Part shown: piece by piece, positions 42,570 through 53,450 of the stretch
Layout of the letters: every line of letters begins with the position of its first letter
How positions within the stretch are numbered: position 1 is the stretch's first letter
Assembly (NCBI GenBank): GCA_015680685.1
Contig: MNCI01001062.1
Coordinates: forward strand, 145,115 to 209,114
Origin: Gnetum montanum
Taxonomy: Eukaryota; Streptophyta; Gnetopsida; Gnetales; Gnetaceae
DNA: 64,000 nucleotides
Direction: 5' to 3'
Program-made: the position numbers and the translations under genes
The notes under the pieces: model-generated
Told to the model about the DNA's origin: nothing
The model's database searches: none
The model's input: only the letters and a program-made list of their open reading frames with translations

Positions 42570-43540
42570 TGGGCATGAATGTTTATTCACACTAACATTT
42601 GGAAAAGATTAAATGTTGTCCTTGATAATGACCTTGTTGAATGGTGGAAGATTAGTAAGGCAATGCTTCTCTATAAGAAAGGTGATAGAAACAATCTAAA
42701 CAACTATAGTATGATAGTTGTAAGTGGTATTTTTGCTAAGTTGTTAGGAACTACTTTTGAAAGAAGAAACAACAATTGGGCAGAATCAAATAATGTTAGG
42801 GGAATTTGTCATGCAGGTTTTAGACAGAACCATTCTAATGTTGGTCATCTTGTCACTTTTAGGCACTGCATCAAACTTTCAAAGAATCCTAACAAAAAAA
42901 TATTTATTTGTTTTATAGATTTTACTAAAGCTTATGATTTAGTGAGTTAGAAATGGTTATGGTTATGATTGAATAAGATAGGCCTCACTGCAAGACTCAT
43001 AGCAATGACTCAAAAATTGTATGAAGAAGTTATCATTGAGCACAAAGATAGTGAATCAGAAAATAATTTTAAATTTTGGAGCAAAATTGGGGAGAAGCAA
43101 GGCTGTCCTTTATCCCCAACTTTCTTTGGTCTCTTCATTGATGAGTTCCAAGATTGGACGTGCAATGAATAACATAACTATGTTGTAAAAATAGGTTCTC
43201 AAGCAGTGAGCCTACTTCTTTATGCAGATGGTGCTGCTTTGATATCTACTTCTTAGAAAGGTATGTCTAGTATGTTGCAAATATTAGAAAAATTTTAGAT
43301 TTTTTCTATTTTGAAAGTCAATGTAGAGAGAACTAAAATGATGATGTGGGACACAAGAAACACATTGTACAATTTTAAGTTTGGTGATAAGAATGTACAA
43401 ATCATGGACATTTTTAGATACTTGGGTCTTCAATATGTGAATAATTATAGATAGGATAAATGGATTAGCAGCAAAATAGCAGGAGTAATAAAAGCTCTTT
43501 ATGCAATTAAAAACAAATGTAAAGCATTAAGAGTTTGGGC
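42570..43540 (+). pseudogene. LINE reverse transcriptase domain
   Basis: LLYKKGDRNNLNNY and FAKLLGTTFE (42668-42760), HAGFRQNHSNVGHL (near 42810), ICFIDFTKAYDLV (near 42907), GEKQGCPLSPTFFGLFIDE (43090-43147) and the catalytic site as LLLYADGAAL (near 43210), with Gly for the second Asp. IFRYLGLQY lies near 43408. The strings KKGDRN..NY, GFR..HS..H and GCPLSPTFFGLFIDE resemble Jockey/CR1/R1-like LINEs and LINE-like proteins of non-flowering plants more than plant L1. Confidence 0.65.
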
Positions 43541-44129
43541 TTGAAGGTCAGAAAAAAAATCTTTCAGTCATTTGTCTTATTGTGTTGTATGGATGCACTG
43601 TTTGGGGACTAGGTCTTAGCGTTAAAAACAGGAAGGCTATCGAAAAAATGCAGAAGATAGTTTTATTTAATGAATTAAAAGTGAAAGTACAAACACTTTA
43701 TTCCATGCTTTTGTTAGAGTGCATCTACTTCCTCTAGAATCATAAGCTATTTGTTAGTTTCTTTCTTCTACTCCAAAACTGACACAAATGGAATAGATCA
43801 AAATTTCTAAAATAGTTTTTGAAGACACAAAAGAACAAAGATGATATTTCCAAGAGATACAATGGTTGAAGATTTGAGATATCTCATTGGAGGAGATACA
43901 AAGTGATCCAAAGTGCATTTGTAAGTTAGTTTAGTAGTGAGTTCTAACAAAGTTATGGTCAAATGTAGAAGGCAAGAACAAATTTGATTTAGAATGCATA
44001 AGAGGTAGCCAGTTAAAACTCAGAAGTTTACTATTTGTAAGTTGTACTTTTGATGAGATGTCTTATTTTCATCCACAAGCTTTGTTTGAGTTCACATAAT
44101 CTTAGGATAGAAAGTGGAAGATAAATGCA

Positions 44130-44230
44130 ACTTCCTAGAGAAGAATGTACATGTAGGCTATATGTGTTAGATGATCTTGAGGATGAGCATCACGCTTTTC
44201 TTAATTGCCCTCAAATGGACCATTTGAGAT
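44130..44230 (+). pseudogene. LINE C-terminal Cys/His knuckle
   Basis: CTCRLYVLDDLEDEHHAFLNCP, with the C-x-C ... H ... C spacing of the zinc knuckle that ends many LINE ORF2 proteins. Confidence 0.5.
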
Positions 44231-44899
44231 AAAGGTATAATATTGTAGCAAAAGATTTATATGATCTCTTCTTATTACATTCAATGTTAGTTGGCGACTT
44301 TGTTGAGTCAATATTTAACTTCCATGATACAAATGTAATGCTTGTCCAATAGACCCTTTGGATATTTGGATGTAATAAAAACCATAGTTTTAGTTTCAGT
44401 TTTATTATGGACAATGGTCTACAATTGATTTGATGGGTGGTTTTGCTAAGACACACAAAAATAAATGACTGTTGCTAGGAAAATGAATGGGCAGGCTATT
44501 TGTCAGATGTTGTTCTGCATCTTACCAACAAGGGGAAGGAGAAAGGTTCTACATCATGTTAGAGGCAGTTCTATATTACAAGCAAGAAAAGCTAGTAAAA
44601 GTAAGAATGTAAGAAAGGAAGTAGTAAGTAGCCAATGGAAGAGTGTTGAAGTCAGGAAGACTTTAGATTGGATTAGATATCCTTAGGTAACAACAGCAAT
44701 TGGGCCAAGCCCATATGCAAAGTTGTAAAATACACAAGCTTAAAATCCTTAGCTTCATAGAGTCTGATCTCATGGGACCATTGGCTGCTTGCCTGAAGAA
44801 TCTATGTAATCTCACTACATTTTTCTTTGGATGATAAATTACTTTTCTGGTATTGGTTCTTATTTCAATATTGTTGAAAATCTCACCTCCTTGTTGGTT

Positions 44900-45420
44900 G
44901 ATTTATATTGTTCAATGGATTGGTAATCATTATCATAATCTTAGCCTCGTCCCAACAAGATGGATTGGCTACATGAGTTCTCTTTTACCATTTGCCTCTA
45001 TGAAGAGCTAGATTGTTCTCTATGTGCAGTTTCTTTATATCATCTTCAATTACATTTTCCCATGTCTTTTTTGGTTTTCCTTTTGGCGGCTTTTTAAGAA
45101 TGGTTTACATTTTCCCATGTCTTTTTTGGTTTTCCTTTTGGCGGCTTTTTAAGAATGGTTTACATTTTCCCATGTCTTTTTTGGTTTTCCTTTTGGCGGC
45201 TTTTTAAGAATGGTTTACATTTTCCCATGTCTTTTTTGGTTTTCCTTTTGGCGGCTTTTTTAGAATGGTTATGTGGCATCCTTATTAATAGGCTCATTAT
45301 TTGATTGTTTTTGGACATGACCAAACCACCTAAGATATCATTCCCATAGTTTATTTGAAATAGAAGCCACTCCAAGCCTTCATCTAATATCTAATATTTT
45401 CTAATAATTTTCTTTTGGAA
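44900..45420 (-). pseudogene. RTE-type LINE 3' end (minus strand)
   Basis: On the minus strand: LRWFGHVQK-like text (near 45330), then GKPKKTWENV-type text (near 45060) and VANPSCWDEA (near 44960) close to the 3' end. These are the characteristic tail of plant RTE LINEs. The GKPKKTW part has been expanded into the 55-bp repeat at 45051-45270. Confidence 0.55.
45051..45270. repeat. Minisatellite: four copies of a 55-bp unit
   Basis: The unit begins TACATTTTCCCATGTC and ends TTAAGAATGGTT. Copies at 45051-45105, 45106-45160, 45161-45215 and 45216-45270 are nearly identical (the last has a T for A change). It lies within the coding tail of the minus-strand RTE LINE. 55 is not a multiple of 3, so each copy shifts the LINE frame. 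Confidence 0.9.
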
Positions 45421-45749
45421 CTCAACTCTAAAGCCATGACAGATTTTGGAAGAGAAATTTGATTAGTACTAAAGAATCTAAAACCCACAACTGTCCACCT
45501 TTTTATATACTCTTATTCATCTTAGCTTGTTACGTTTTTTCTGTTAGTTAAGATGCATCTGAGGGTGGTTGAACACTGTCCTCATTATGGCTGCCTCTCC
45601 AATAAGTCAACATCTGCATCAATTTGCCATGTTTTCCTGAGCCAAAGATATCCATCACAAATCTAGGAATGTGAAATTGGTGTTCCCCCACCAACACCTA
45701 TAGGTTAAGTGAAAATCATAATGGATTTACTTGAAACTTAGAAAACAAT

Positions 45750-46440
45750 TTATAATAGTTAAACCATTGTTACAAAAATATGTGATAGGGCAGTAGAAGC
45801 GAAAATAAACTGCCAAAGAAATGAAACGTAGAAGCCAAAGTATATGACAATAAAAAAATATGTACAGCATTACATGGAAACCATCCAATTCAGAAGGGAA
45901 AAAGCATTAACAGTAGGTAGATTTTTAATCTCAGGGGAAAATAAAAACAGTTTGAGGACACAAGGAGTTTTCAATAGCTATCTAGCAACCAAAACTCTCA
46001 GCCTCTCTTTATCCATTCCCTACTCCATTACTTCATTTTAAAGGCTCACTCCAGGGTCAGGGTTCAAACTCTTAAATAGTCTTGAGTTTCTATTTGACTT
46101 AACTTTAAGTCTTTCACCTAACATGAGTTTAATAAAAATACCTTTTGTAACATCATTTTATAATGGAACGTGCAAATTTAATAAATGAAAATAAAAACAG
46201 AAGGCATTCAGGAAATCCAAAGATTTGGCTTTACTTTACCAGTGATCTCTGAAATGAAGACAAATATGATGAGCCATCGAATCAAAAGGAATTGTCCATA
46301 AGCGTCAAAAACATGTAGGAATCACATTGCAATTCCAATGTTTGTTCATAGCTGATAGAGATGATCTAGAACGTGCACAAAATTGAATTGGTTGCTGAAA
46401 ACCTTGTAAGGAGCATATCTACCAAACAACAAACCCAAGA
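45750..46440 (-). repeat. Diverged LTR-like repeat, copy 1
   Basis: It aligns loosely with 47678-48370: GTAGATTTTTAATCTCAGGG / GCAGATTTTTATTATCAGAG, CTTGAGTTT, CTAACATGAGTT, ACATCATTTTATAA and AAAGATTTGGCTT in the same order. It is read as the 3' LTR of a minus-strand element because a primer site flanks copy 2. Boundaries are approximate. Confidence 0.45.
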
Positions 46441-47665
46441 TCAGACCTCTATCATCCTAAAACAGAAAGACAGAAAACAGGGCCTATCTTACACTAATTG
46501 TAGGATCTTCAAAATTCTCAATGCATGGTTTTCCTTAATAAAGTCAATAAATGAAGATGCATGTCATGGAAATCATAGATGTTGACAACCAAAATGGACG
46601 TAAAAAACATCTTTGAGTTGTTGAAAGTTATTATTTGGGGAGAAAAAAAAATTGTAACTCACCCAAACAGTAACTCAAGTAAAATCAGCTCCTTTGCAAG
46701 CACAATATTGTCTTTCTTGGAAGGCTTAATATCGTTGGAGGCATAACTACACTTTACCCATGGATGTATATATTTTTCATATCCATTTTTTACACTATGC
46801 CAGCATCCCTGAGTCTTTTATTATGACTGCTTCCTGTTTCTTTCACAACCAAAGCCTTAATTGTAGATGAGTAGCCACTATTGGCCGAATGACAAAGTTT
46901 TCAGCTAAAACTGCACTGATTACCTTGTCAAAGTTCAACACACAAGAGTATTGTTGTTGAATGTCACCACTAACTTATTCATGATTTAGGCACAGAATGG
47001 AAAAAGTAGTTGTTTTTTTCTCATTTGATATTTTTGCCCCGATGGCGGCCATTTGTCAAACAATAGCATTGAACTATTGTAAGTCATTGATCCACCTTTC
47101 TTATACTTCAAACAGTGCAACTTTTGATAAAGATGAATCCTATTAGTTCCCATCCTTTCTTGGTAGAGATTTTGTAATGTGTGCTATAACTACAAACACG
47201 CAATCCTTTCTTCCTACATATTTCTTCCTACACATTGACTAGAACAGAATCGTTGATACATTTTTTAATAACTGCCAGAGCCCTTTGATCTGTTTAGTAC
47301 TATTCATTCATATAAATAGACGTAGGTTTTGCCTGTGCTCTCTGTAGAAGTGGTTTAAGATCCCGTTCATGTGACAATTCGTCCATCGTGATTTTCTAAA
47401 GCTCAACTTTTCAGCTGTTAAATCTCCACACCACAGTAACCATTGTTTTCTTTGTCAACAAAAGTAAAACTCCCTTCGAAGCAAGACTTCTGGAAAAACA
47501 AGGTTGTCAAGTTACTTTTCTTAACTACAGCTTCGTGCCATTCGCTATACTACAGAACCTAAACAAAAGAGTATGGAGAAATACTTCAACTAGGAAATCT
47601 ATTGAAAAGTTGTAAAAACACTTTTGCCATGAAACTCTACCCAAAAATAGTTGCAGAACTACGGG
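46441..47665 (-). other. Internal part between the LTR-like repeats
   Basis: About 1.2 kb with no gag, pol or other recognisable coding similarity. If the repeats are LTRs, the element is a small non-autonomous one or has lost its genes. Confidence 0.35.
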
Positions 47666-47677
47666 GCTCTGATACCA
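47666..47677 (-). other. Initiator-Met primer binding site (minus strand)
   Basis: GCTCTGATACCA, the exact reverse complement of TGGTATCAGAGC, the site complementary to the plant initiator tRNA-Met used by many LTR elements. It lies next to the LTR-like repeat at 47678. Confidence 0.55.
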
Positions 47678-48370
47678 GTGTTGCAAAAATCCTCTCTAGC
47701 ACAAAAGTAAAAACAGATTATAAACGAAATAAAACTGTGGAAGAGAAAATATCCAAACAAACGAAACGCCTTTGGAAAGTTGCATGGAAGCCCTCCCATG
47801 CGAAAGGAAGTAAACCATTGGCATTTGGCAGATTTTTATTATCAGAGAAAAACAGTCCAAATTCAGTGTCTTCAGTGGCTAAGCAACAACCAAAACCCTT
47901 ACCACTCTCTATGCTTTCTTAGCTGATGCCTCCTTTTGAAGATTTACTCGCATTAAAACCCTAAAATAACCTTGAGTTTACATTGCTTTAACTTTAACCT
48001 AACATGAGTTACATAAAAACATCTTTTATGACATCATTTTATAAAACAAAAACACCTTACCACATAACACAGAAAATGCACTAAATAGAAAGATTTGGCT
48101 TCATTTTTTGAACAATCTTGTCATATAACATCTGCCTCATGGTTTGTTGGAACTCAATACCGCATGTCTTAAACAGCTTTTATTCTCTGCAAACAATTGT
48201 GAATAGTGCTGGAGCATCCATTCATTTTTTGCGATATCTCAGTTGATGATCTCTCTCTCTCTCTCTCTCACATCCATTTAAACAATGTAAAAAGAAGATT
48301 GTATCAGCAATAAAATTGGAATAGAACCTGATTGTCTGATCTGGAGCTAGGTGTGTTCAATCTTGATAGG
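47678..48370 (-). repeat. Diverged LTR-like repeat, copy 2
   Basis: Similar to 45750-46440 and flanked by the primer site, hence the probable 5' LTR of a minus-strand element. Contains a (CT)n microsatellite at 48251-48269. Confidence 0.45.
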
Positions 48371-51165
48371 TTTCAAAATTTGGAGCAAATCTGAGGGCTG
48401 ATGGTGTTTTTACAGTTTCCTGAGAATATAAAGAGTTGAGGGGATTATATAGGCGGGGATTAGCCTAGGCATAGACGCAGAGGAATATGAGTAGCAAAGT
48501 CTGATAAGAAGAATATGAATACTTAAACAGAAGAGAAGGAGACGTAGGATATACATGGATAGGAAATTGATGCACATAGGATAAGGGAGCTTAGGGGCAA
48601 AAGATATAGGAACAAGATATGATGACATGAAATGTATTATCTAGCATATTTAAACAATTTGACATAGTGTAAGTTCAAATTTATTAAGTTTTCCGTTGAA
48701 ATTCTTTCCATTTGACTATCTTTGCTCCCTCAATGAAATGCATAAACATATTAGAGAGCCACATGTAGCTACTCTAGTGATGGACCAGGAGCAGCTGGGA
48801 GTAGCACTTCGTTGTTATAGCCTCTGTTTTCAGCATGTTCTTCTGTAGGAAAGTTTGTGCAATTGTCTCTACAAGCTAGCACCTGGCTTGTTTAGGGTAT
48901 CTTCGTAAGTCATTGCGTTATGTATGAGGGGTCTTTCTATTCAAGTTTATAGATTCTAGCTCATTTGTTTTCACTGATGGTAGCTAAATTATAATTCCAT
49001 GTATAAAAAGGATCATCACTTAGAGGCTCAATATTCATCTCACCAAGGTGGGGTCCTGGGAGGGCCATGGATAAGCAAAAGCCCAACCTCTTTTGAGTGG
49101 TTCCACCCAGACTGTCATGCTTATATTTTTATTTGAAGAAATAAGACATGCTATGTGGAGGTGAGAAGGCAGATGAGGACTTAGTTAGGACAATCATTTA
49201 TTCCAAACTTAAATATAAAATGCGTGATGTACCAGCTCATATTCAAATACCATGACAGTGTACAGGATATGATAAGTACTAATAATGTAGATAAAGTATG
49301 AAAAAAATGTAGTACAAAAATAGAAAAGAACTTATTTCTGAATAACTTTGCTCTAGTCTGTCAAACAATGCATTATTCCTATTTCGATACTAATTACAAG
49401 TTCATCAATACAGAAGTATGATCACATCATATCCACTTTGTCATTTATAGATCACTATAGCGATTTGTTCAAACTTTACAGAATTATTTGCATCTTTGTT
49501 TGTTATTGTTATTGATCATATTTAGTTTATCAATGTAGACATTTCTATTCACCTGATTCTATTTTGGTCTTGAGCTTGATATCAGTTTTTTGGTCTTTTG
49601 TTCCTGCTTCTTCCTTACACAATGTCTTTTTGCATCTTGTCAGGCATTGTTGAACTTGTAGAGTACCTCTGGGGACCTTCTCAATACCTTCTGGGATGGC
49701 ATATCTTACCTATAGGGTATTGTGGGGGCGCTGCTTTCTGGTGACACCAGGACTTTAGGAGGTTTTTCCTGGTTAGTTAAACTTGCCATGGAGCCTGGCT
49801 GCTGTCCTATGTTTGAACTAGTTTCCAAGGCCATTGCTTTCAAGGGAAGCTACTCCTTGGTCACATTGAATTTTTTTTGCTGCTCTGAAACTAAAGTTGG
49901 TGATGATTCTTCCTGTGTCAGAGGTCATTAATAATTTGATGAAACCCTCCTGGCCCGAGAGTACTAGAGGACTATTAGATACCTCTGTTTCTTTGTTTAA
50001 TTTCATTAGGTACTTTTGGCCAGCTGTTTCTTTAAGAAAGTTCTTTGCTATATGTCTCTTTTGTATGCTAACTCTAGATGTACACGGCATGTTTAAAACG
50101 CTGGACTGTTGAATCCGCTCATAAGTTGGACTTGAAATCCAAATCCATTGTTGATATGTTAATGCGTTTCATGTAGAACCATCTTGATGTTGACCATACA
50201 TGTTTAATTTGTTATTACATTGTCTGTGGCAATTGGATGATCACAGTGACAGGATGATTGCCAAAACTTATTTATTTAGTACTTCATACAGAAATTTGTG
50301 GAGGAGTGAAACTGCATTATTTCCATGAACGTTGGAAGTCTTGTTATTTTACTAAGGTCATCATGAACTTTTAATGCTTCAAAACAAATGCTGGTTTGTA
50401 GAACCATATCCTATGGATAGGACGTAATTTAGAACTTTAACGTGACCTAAACAAAAACTGGTTACTTTAGCACTGAGGGGCATCACTTTCCCGTGAGTTT
50501 TTCAAAACAGGGATGGCGTAGAACTTTTTCTCATGGTCTAATAGGAGATCCTTGCTAAGGGCCTTAATACTATTATCTGCCACAAAATCGGTGGCTTCCA
50601 ATGACAACTTCGTTGAAGACTAGATTAACAAAGGTTGGCCCATGCCTACGCACTGGAGTCAGGAGTGCATGGATTACCAGCTGAGAATGTGGTAGCCAAC
50701 GGAAAGAGACTGAAAGCATAGAAGTGGTAACAAGATTGATTTTCTTCAATATTATTTATGAAACAAGTTATAGTTTTATTTTTTTATGATTGGCAAATTG
50801 TAGGAAGCAGTAGAATTAATGTCACTAATGTGAAACACAGAACCGTCAATTGAAATTGCAAATTACACAACGGTATAAGTGCTTATAGGAATAAACCAAA
50901 TGTGGAGAAGTTTCGTTGCAAAGAATTTGCAAAAAGTTTTAAAGGCATGAAATAATCTGAAGCACAAAAGAAGAGGACATAATAGCATACTTGAATGCAT
51001 AAAACATTTTAGTTAACAGGTAAAAGACCATAAAATGGAATATCTAATGTTTGCACCATCGTTATTTAAATGTCCATAAGGCGCTAGAGTTTTTGTTGAA
51101 ACACATAATATTATAGGCTTTTCAAAGCCTCTCAAAAATGAAGATCTGATATTGAGCCTCTCAAG
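48371..51165. other. No recognisable gene
   Basis: AT-rich unique-looking sequence. The open frames in 49722-50112 have no recognisable domain. A good 3' splice site-like string (CTTTTTGCATCTTGTCAG) ends at 49643 and is discussed as a possible acceptor. Confidence 0.4.
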
Positions 51166-51350
51166 AAAGGTTACCACATCACAGTTCCAAAAAAGCTGTC
51201 GAGAGGAAGACCAAAAAAGGCATGGGATGAAATAGTTGAAGATAAAAGTTTAGTACATAATAAATGCTGATGGCAAAAGAGAACTCATGTGGCCAACCCT
51301 GTATTGTTAGGACAAGGCTAAGGCTAGGATGGTGATGATGATGATAAATT
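51166..51350 (+). pseudogene. RTE-type LINE 3' end (plus strand)
   Basis: The plus strand reads RGRPKKAWDEIVED (near 51197) and HVANPVLLGQG (near 51286), then a TGATGATGATGAT tail (51330-51343). This is the typical C-terminus and microsatellite-like 3' end of plant RTE LINEs. Confidence 0.6.
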
Positions 51351-52460
51351 TTACTTTTATAGTGTTAGTGATTAGTTGACCATGTCCATAATTAGATTTC
51401 ACTAATATGAAAAGTAAAACCCACATTCTTTTCAAACGTCACACATTAAAAAGGCATCATATCTTGGGCTTAAACTTACAGAGGATGCACGCAAAGGTGG
51501 CTGCTTATACAGTTTGACAGGGTGTCCCCATACTCGTAAAATTTCAAACGGGCTATGCAATATATATTGGGTGACTCCTTGATATCTTGCAAAATTTCAA
51601 AGCAAGATGCTGTTTTCCGACCACTAGAAAGTTTGAGTTTAAAGAAATTAATGGAACTTTTTGAGAGTTTTTATGTTTACAATAATGGGAGAAAAGAAAA
51701 AAGATTTTGTTGGTAATAGAAACCTTTATAGTATACGTGACAAGGAAGAGCTATTAAGGAACAATATGATAAAATCCCATGTTTCCTGAGTTCATATTAA
51801 GTATGTTAGAACTGATTTTTGGAAAATTGATGTTTGTATGTCATATTATAGTATGGATGGGAGCTCATTGCCCATATTTCTCATTTCTCATTTCCTATTT
51901 TTCATTTTATATTTCATGTTGTGTGTTTTAATTCATGTTGCAATACAAGGTTTGACTCACATTTGTAAAAGTTTCCTGAAATGGAAAATTTCGGATGTAA
52001 GGCTTCGTAGTGCCAAAACATGCCTAAAATGACAAACTTTGAGTCAGCCTTGTCTATAAATTGAGGTCTCCCCTCATACCTCACAAGAGAGAGGCATTTT
52101 TTTTTCTCATTTTCTCATTGTGCATCTTAAGGTTCCAGGTATTGAAGAAGTTTCAAGGAGAAGTTTCTCTTTTCCATTTTTCGCTTCACAATTTTCACAA
52201 TCTCTCATAGATTTTCTCAGATTTCACAATTCTTTCTCTCTCAAATTCTCAATCTCAATCACAATTCTCAGTCTAACAATCACAATTTTCAATTTCTCAA
52301 TCTCTGTTGAAGATCTTGCTCATTGCAAGCTCAACTTTCATCTAAGATTGTTAATTTTATCAAAGGTTTCCAACAAAGCATCAAATGACATGAAAGTAAT
52401 CAAATCTCAGCAATTCAAATCTTTTAAAGCTTTGTCCTCTGTATCAATTCTGTTCTACTA

Positions 52461-52637
52461 TGTCAAAATCATAGACAATTGCATCAAAATATCTACTCGT
52501 GCCGTCAAACTTGCAGATAACGTCAAAACTTCCTGATGCGATGTCGAAACTTCCACACCCAACGTCAAAACTCATGAACGATGTTAAAAACTCCTATGTG
52601 TGACATCAAAACTCTTCGACGTGACATCAAAACTTTA
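52461..52637. repeat. Interspersed GTCAAAACT-type short repeats
   Basis: Variants of ACGTCAAAACTTC recur about nine times at 15-40 bp spacing (for example 52462, 52503, 52522, 52543, 52564, 52584, 52604, 52624). Three carry ACGTCA-like cores. Confidence 0.6.
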
Positions 52638-53227
52638 CATCAAGATTGAAATTTCCAGACTTCAAAATTCCACCTTCTGTGCACACTTTGACAGTATATA
52701 ATTTGAATTGACTAGAAATTTCCGAATATTGGTTTATTTTTTTGGATCATATCATCTTTCATTAGTGATGAGGCATCCAATGACAATTTTGTATCATTAT
52801 GTAAATCCTAGATGTGGGCAAGTCAAGTTGATGCACTTCGGTTATAGCTGAGGTTACATCTTGGTGAATGGTGTTAATTTGTCTGTGTGTGCATGGCTAT
52901 GGTTTCCTTCCCTTCCCACTTTTCCTTGCCTTGGACCATGTTCTTGTCTTCCTTGAGCTCTTGGATCTCTTTTGGGCTTTGATAATCCAATTGGGACATG
53001 TGTCTTTTGCCAGGAATTCATCCCTTTGCGCAATTGTGATTTGGTATGTTTTTTTGATTTGGGAGTTGGTCCCCTATGCTAACGTGAGGTCACTAGCATC
53101 TAGCAACTAGTGCACCTTTCTATTACTTTTACAAAAAATTGAAAGTACCAAGGTGAGGAGATCATTTGACCTTTTTATTTTTGCTTATTTCATTTGCAAT
53201 TTTTGAACATCTCTTCCTCCCTTGAGT

Positions 53228-53345
53228 AAGTGTGTTTTTTTTTTCGTTTCCTTGTTTATGTGTTTTAAGCTATCACTTCACTGTGTAAGTGTGTTTTTTT
53301 TTTCGTTTCCTTGTTTATGTGTTTTAAGCTATCACTTCACTGTGT
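53228..53345. repeat. Perfect 59-bp tandem duplication
   Basis: Copies 53228-53286 and 53287-53345 (AAGTGTGT, ten T, CGTTTCC ... CACTGTGT) show no mismatch by eye, including the T run. This implies a very recent event or an assembly artefact. Confidence 0.85.
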
Positions 53346-53450
53346 GATGAGACTCTCTCAAAGTCCTGTCATGCTTATGCAGCTTGGAACTATTTGCAAA
53401 GTTGAGTGTCTATGTAATGAATAAAGCTCATTGATTTTTCTGAATTCTTA

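Larger units (their letters stand above)
40430..44700 (+). mobile_element. Decayed full-length LINE of a non-L1-like clade
   Basis: In order: an ORF1-like coiled-coil/RNA-binding region (40440-41120), APE-type endonuclease (41230-41720), reverse transcriptase (42570-43540) and a C-terminal Cys/His knuckle (about 44150-44210). The 3' part (44465-44820) has no clear domain. Frames are broken by many stops and shifts. Confidence 0.65.
51940..53450 (+). mobile_element. Possible LTR with TATA box and internal short repeats
   Basis: TCTATAAATTGAGG near 52051 looks like a TATA box followed by a pyrimidine-rich leader (CTCATTTTCTCATT, then many TCACAATTCTC units). ATGAATAAAGC near 53417 could be a polyadenylation signal. 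No primer site, target duplication or second copy is visible, so the LTR call is weak. Confidence 0.3.

Noticed and set aside
48251-48269. (CT)n tract as a regulatory element
   Set aside because: Simple microsatellite in an old repeat; no gene nearby.
49010-49140. Possible SINE-like segment (GGTCCTGGGAGGGCCATGG region)
   Set aside because: No A/B box pair, tail or target duplication could be found.
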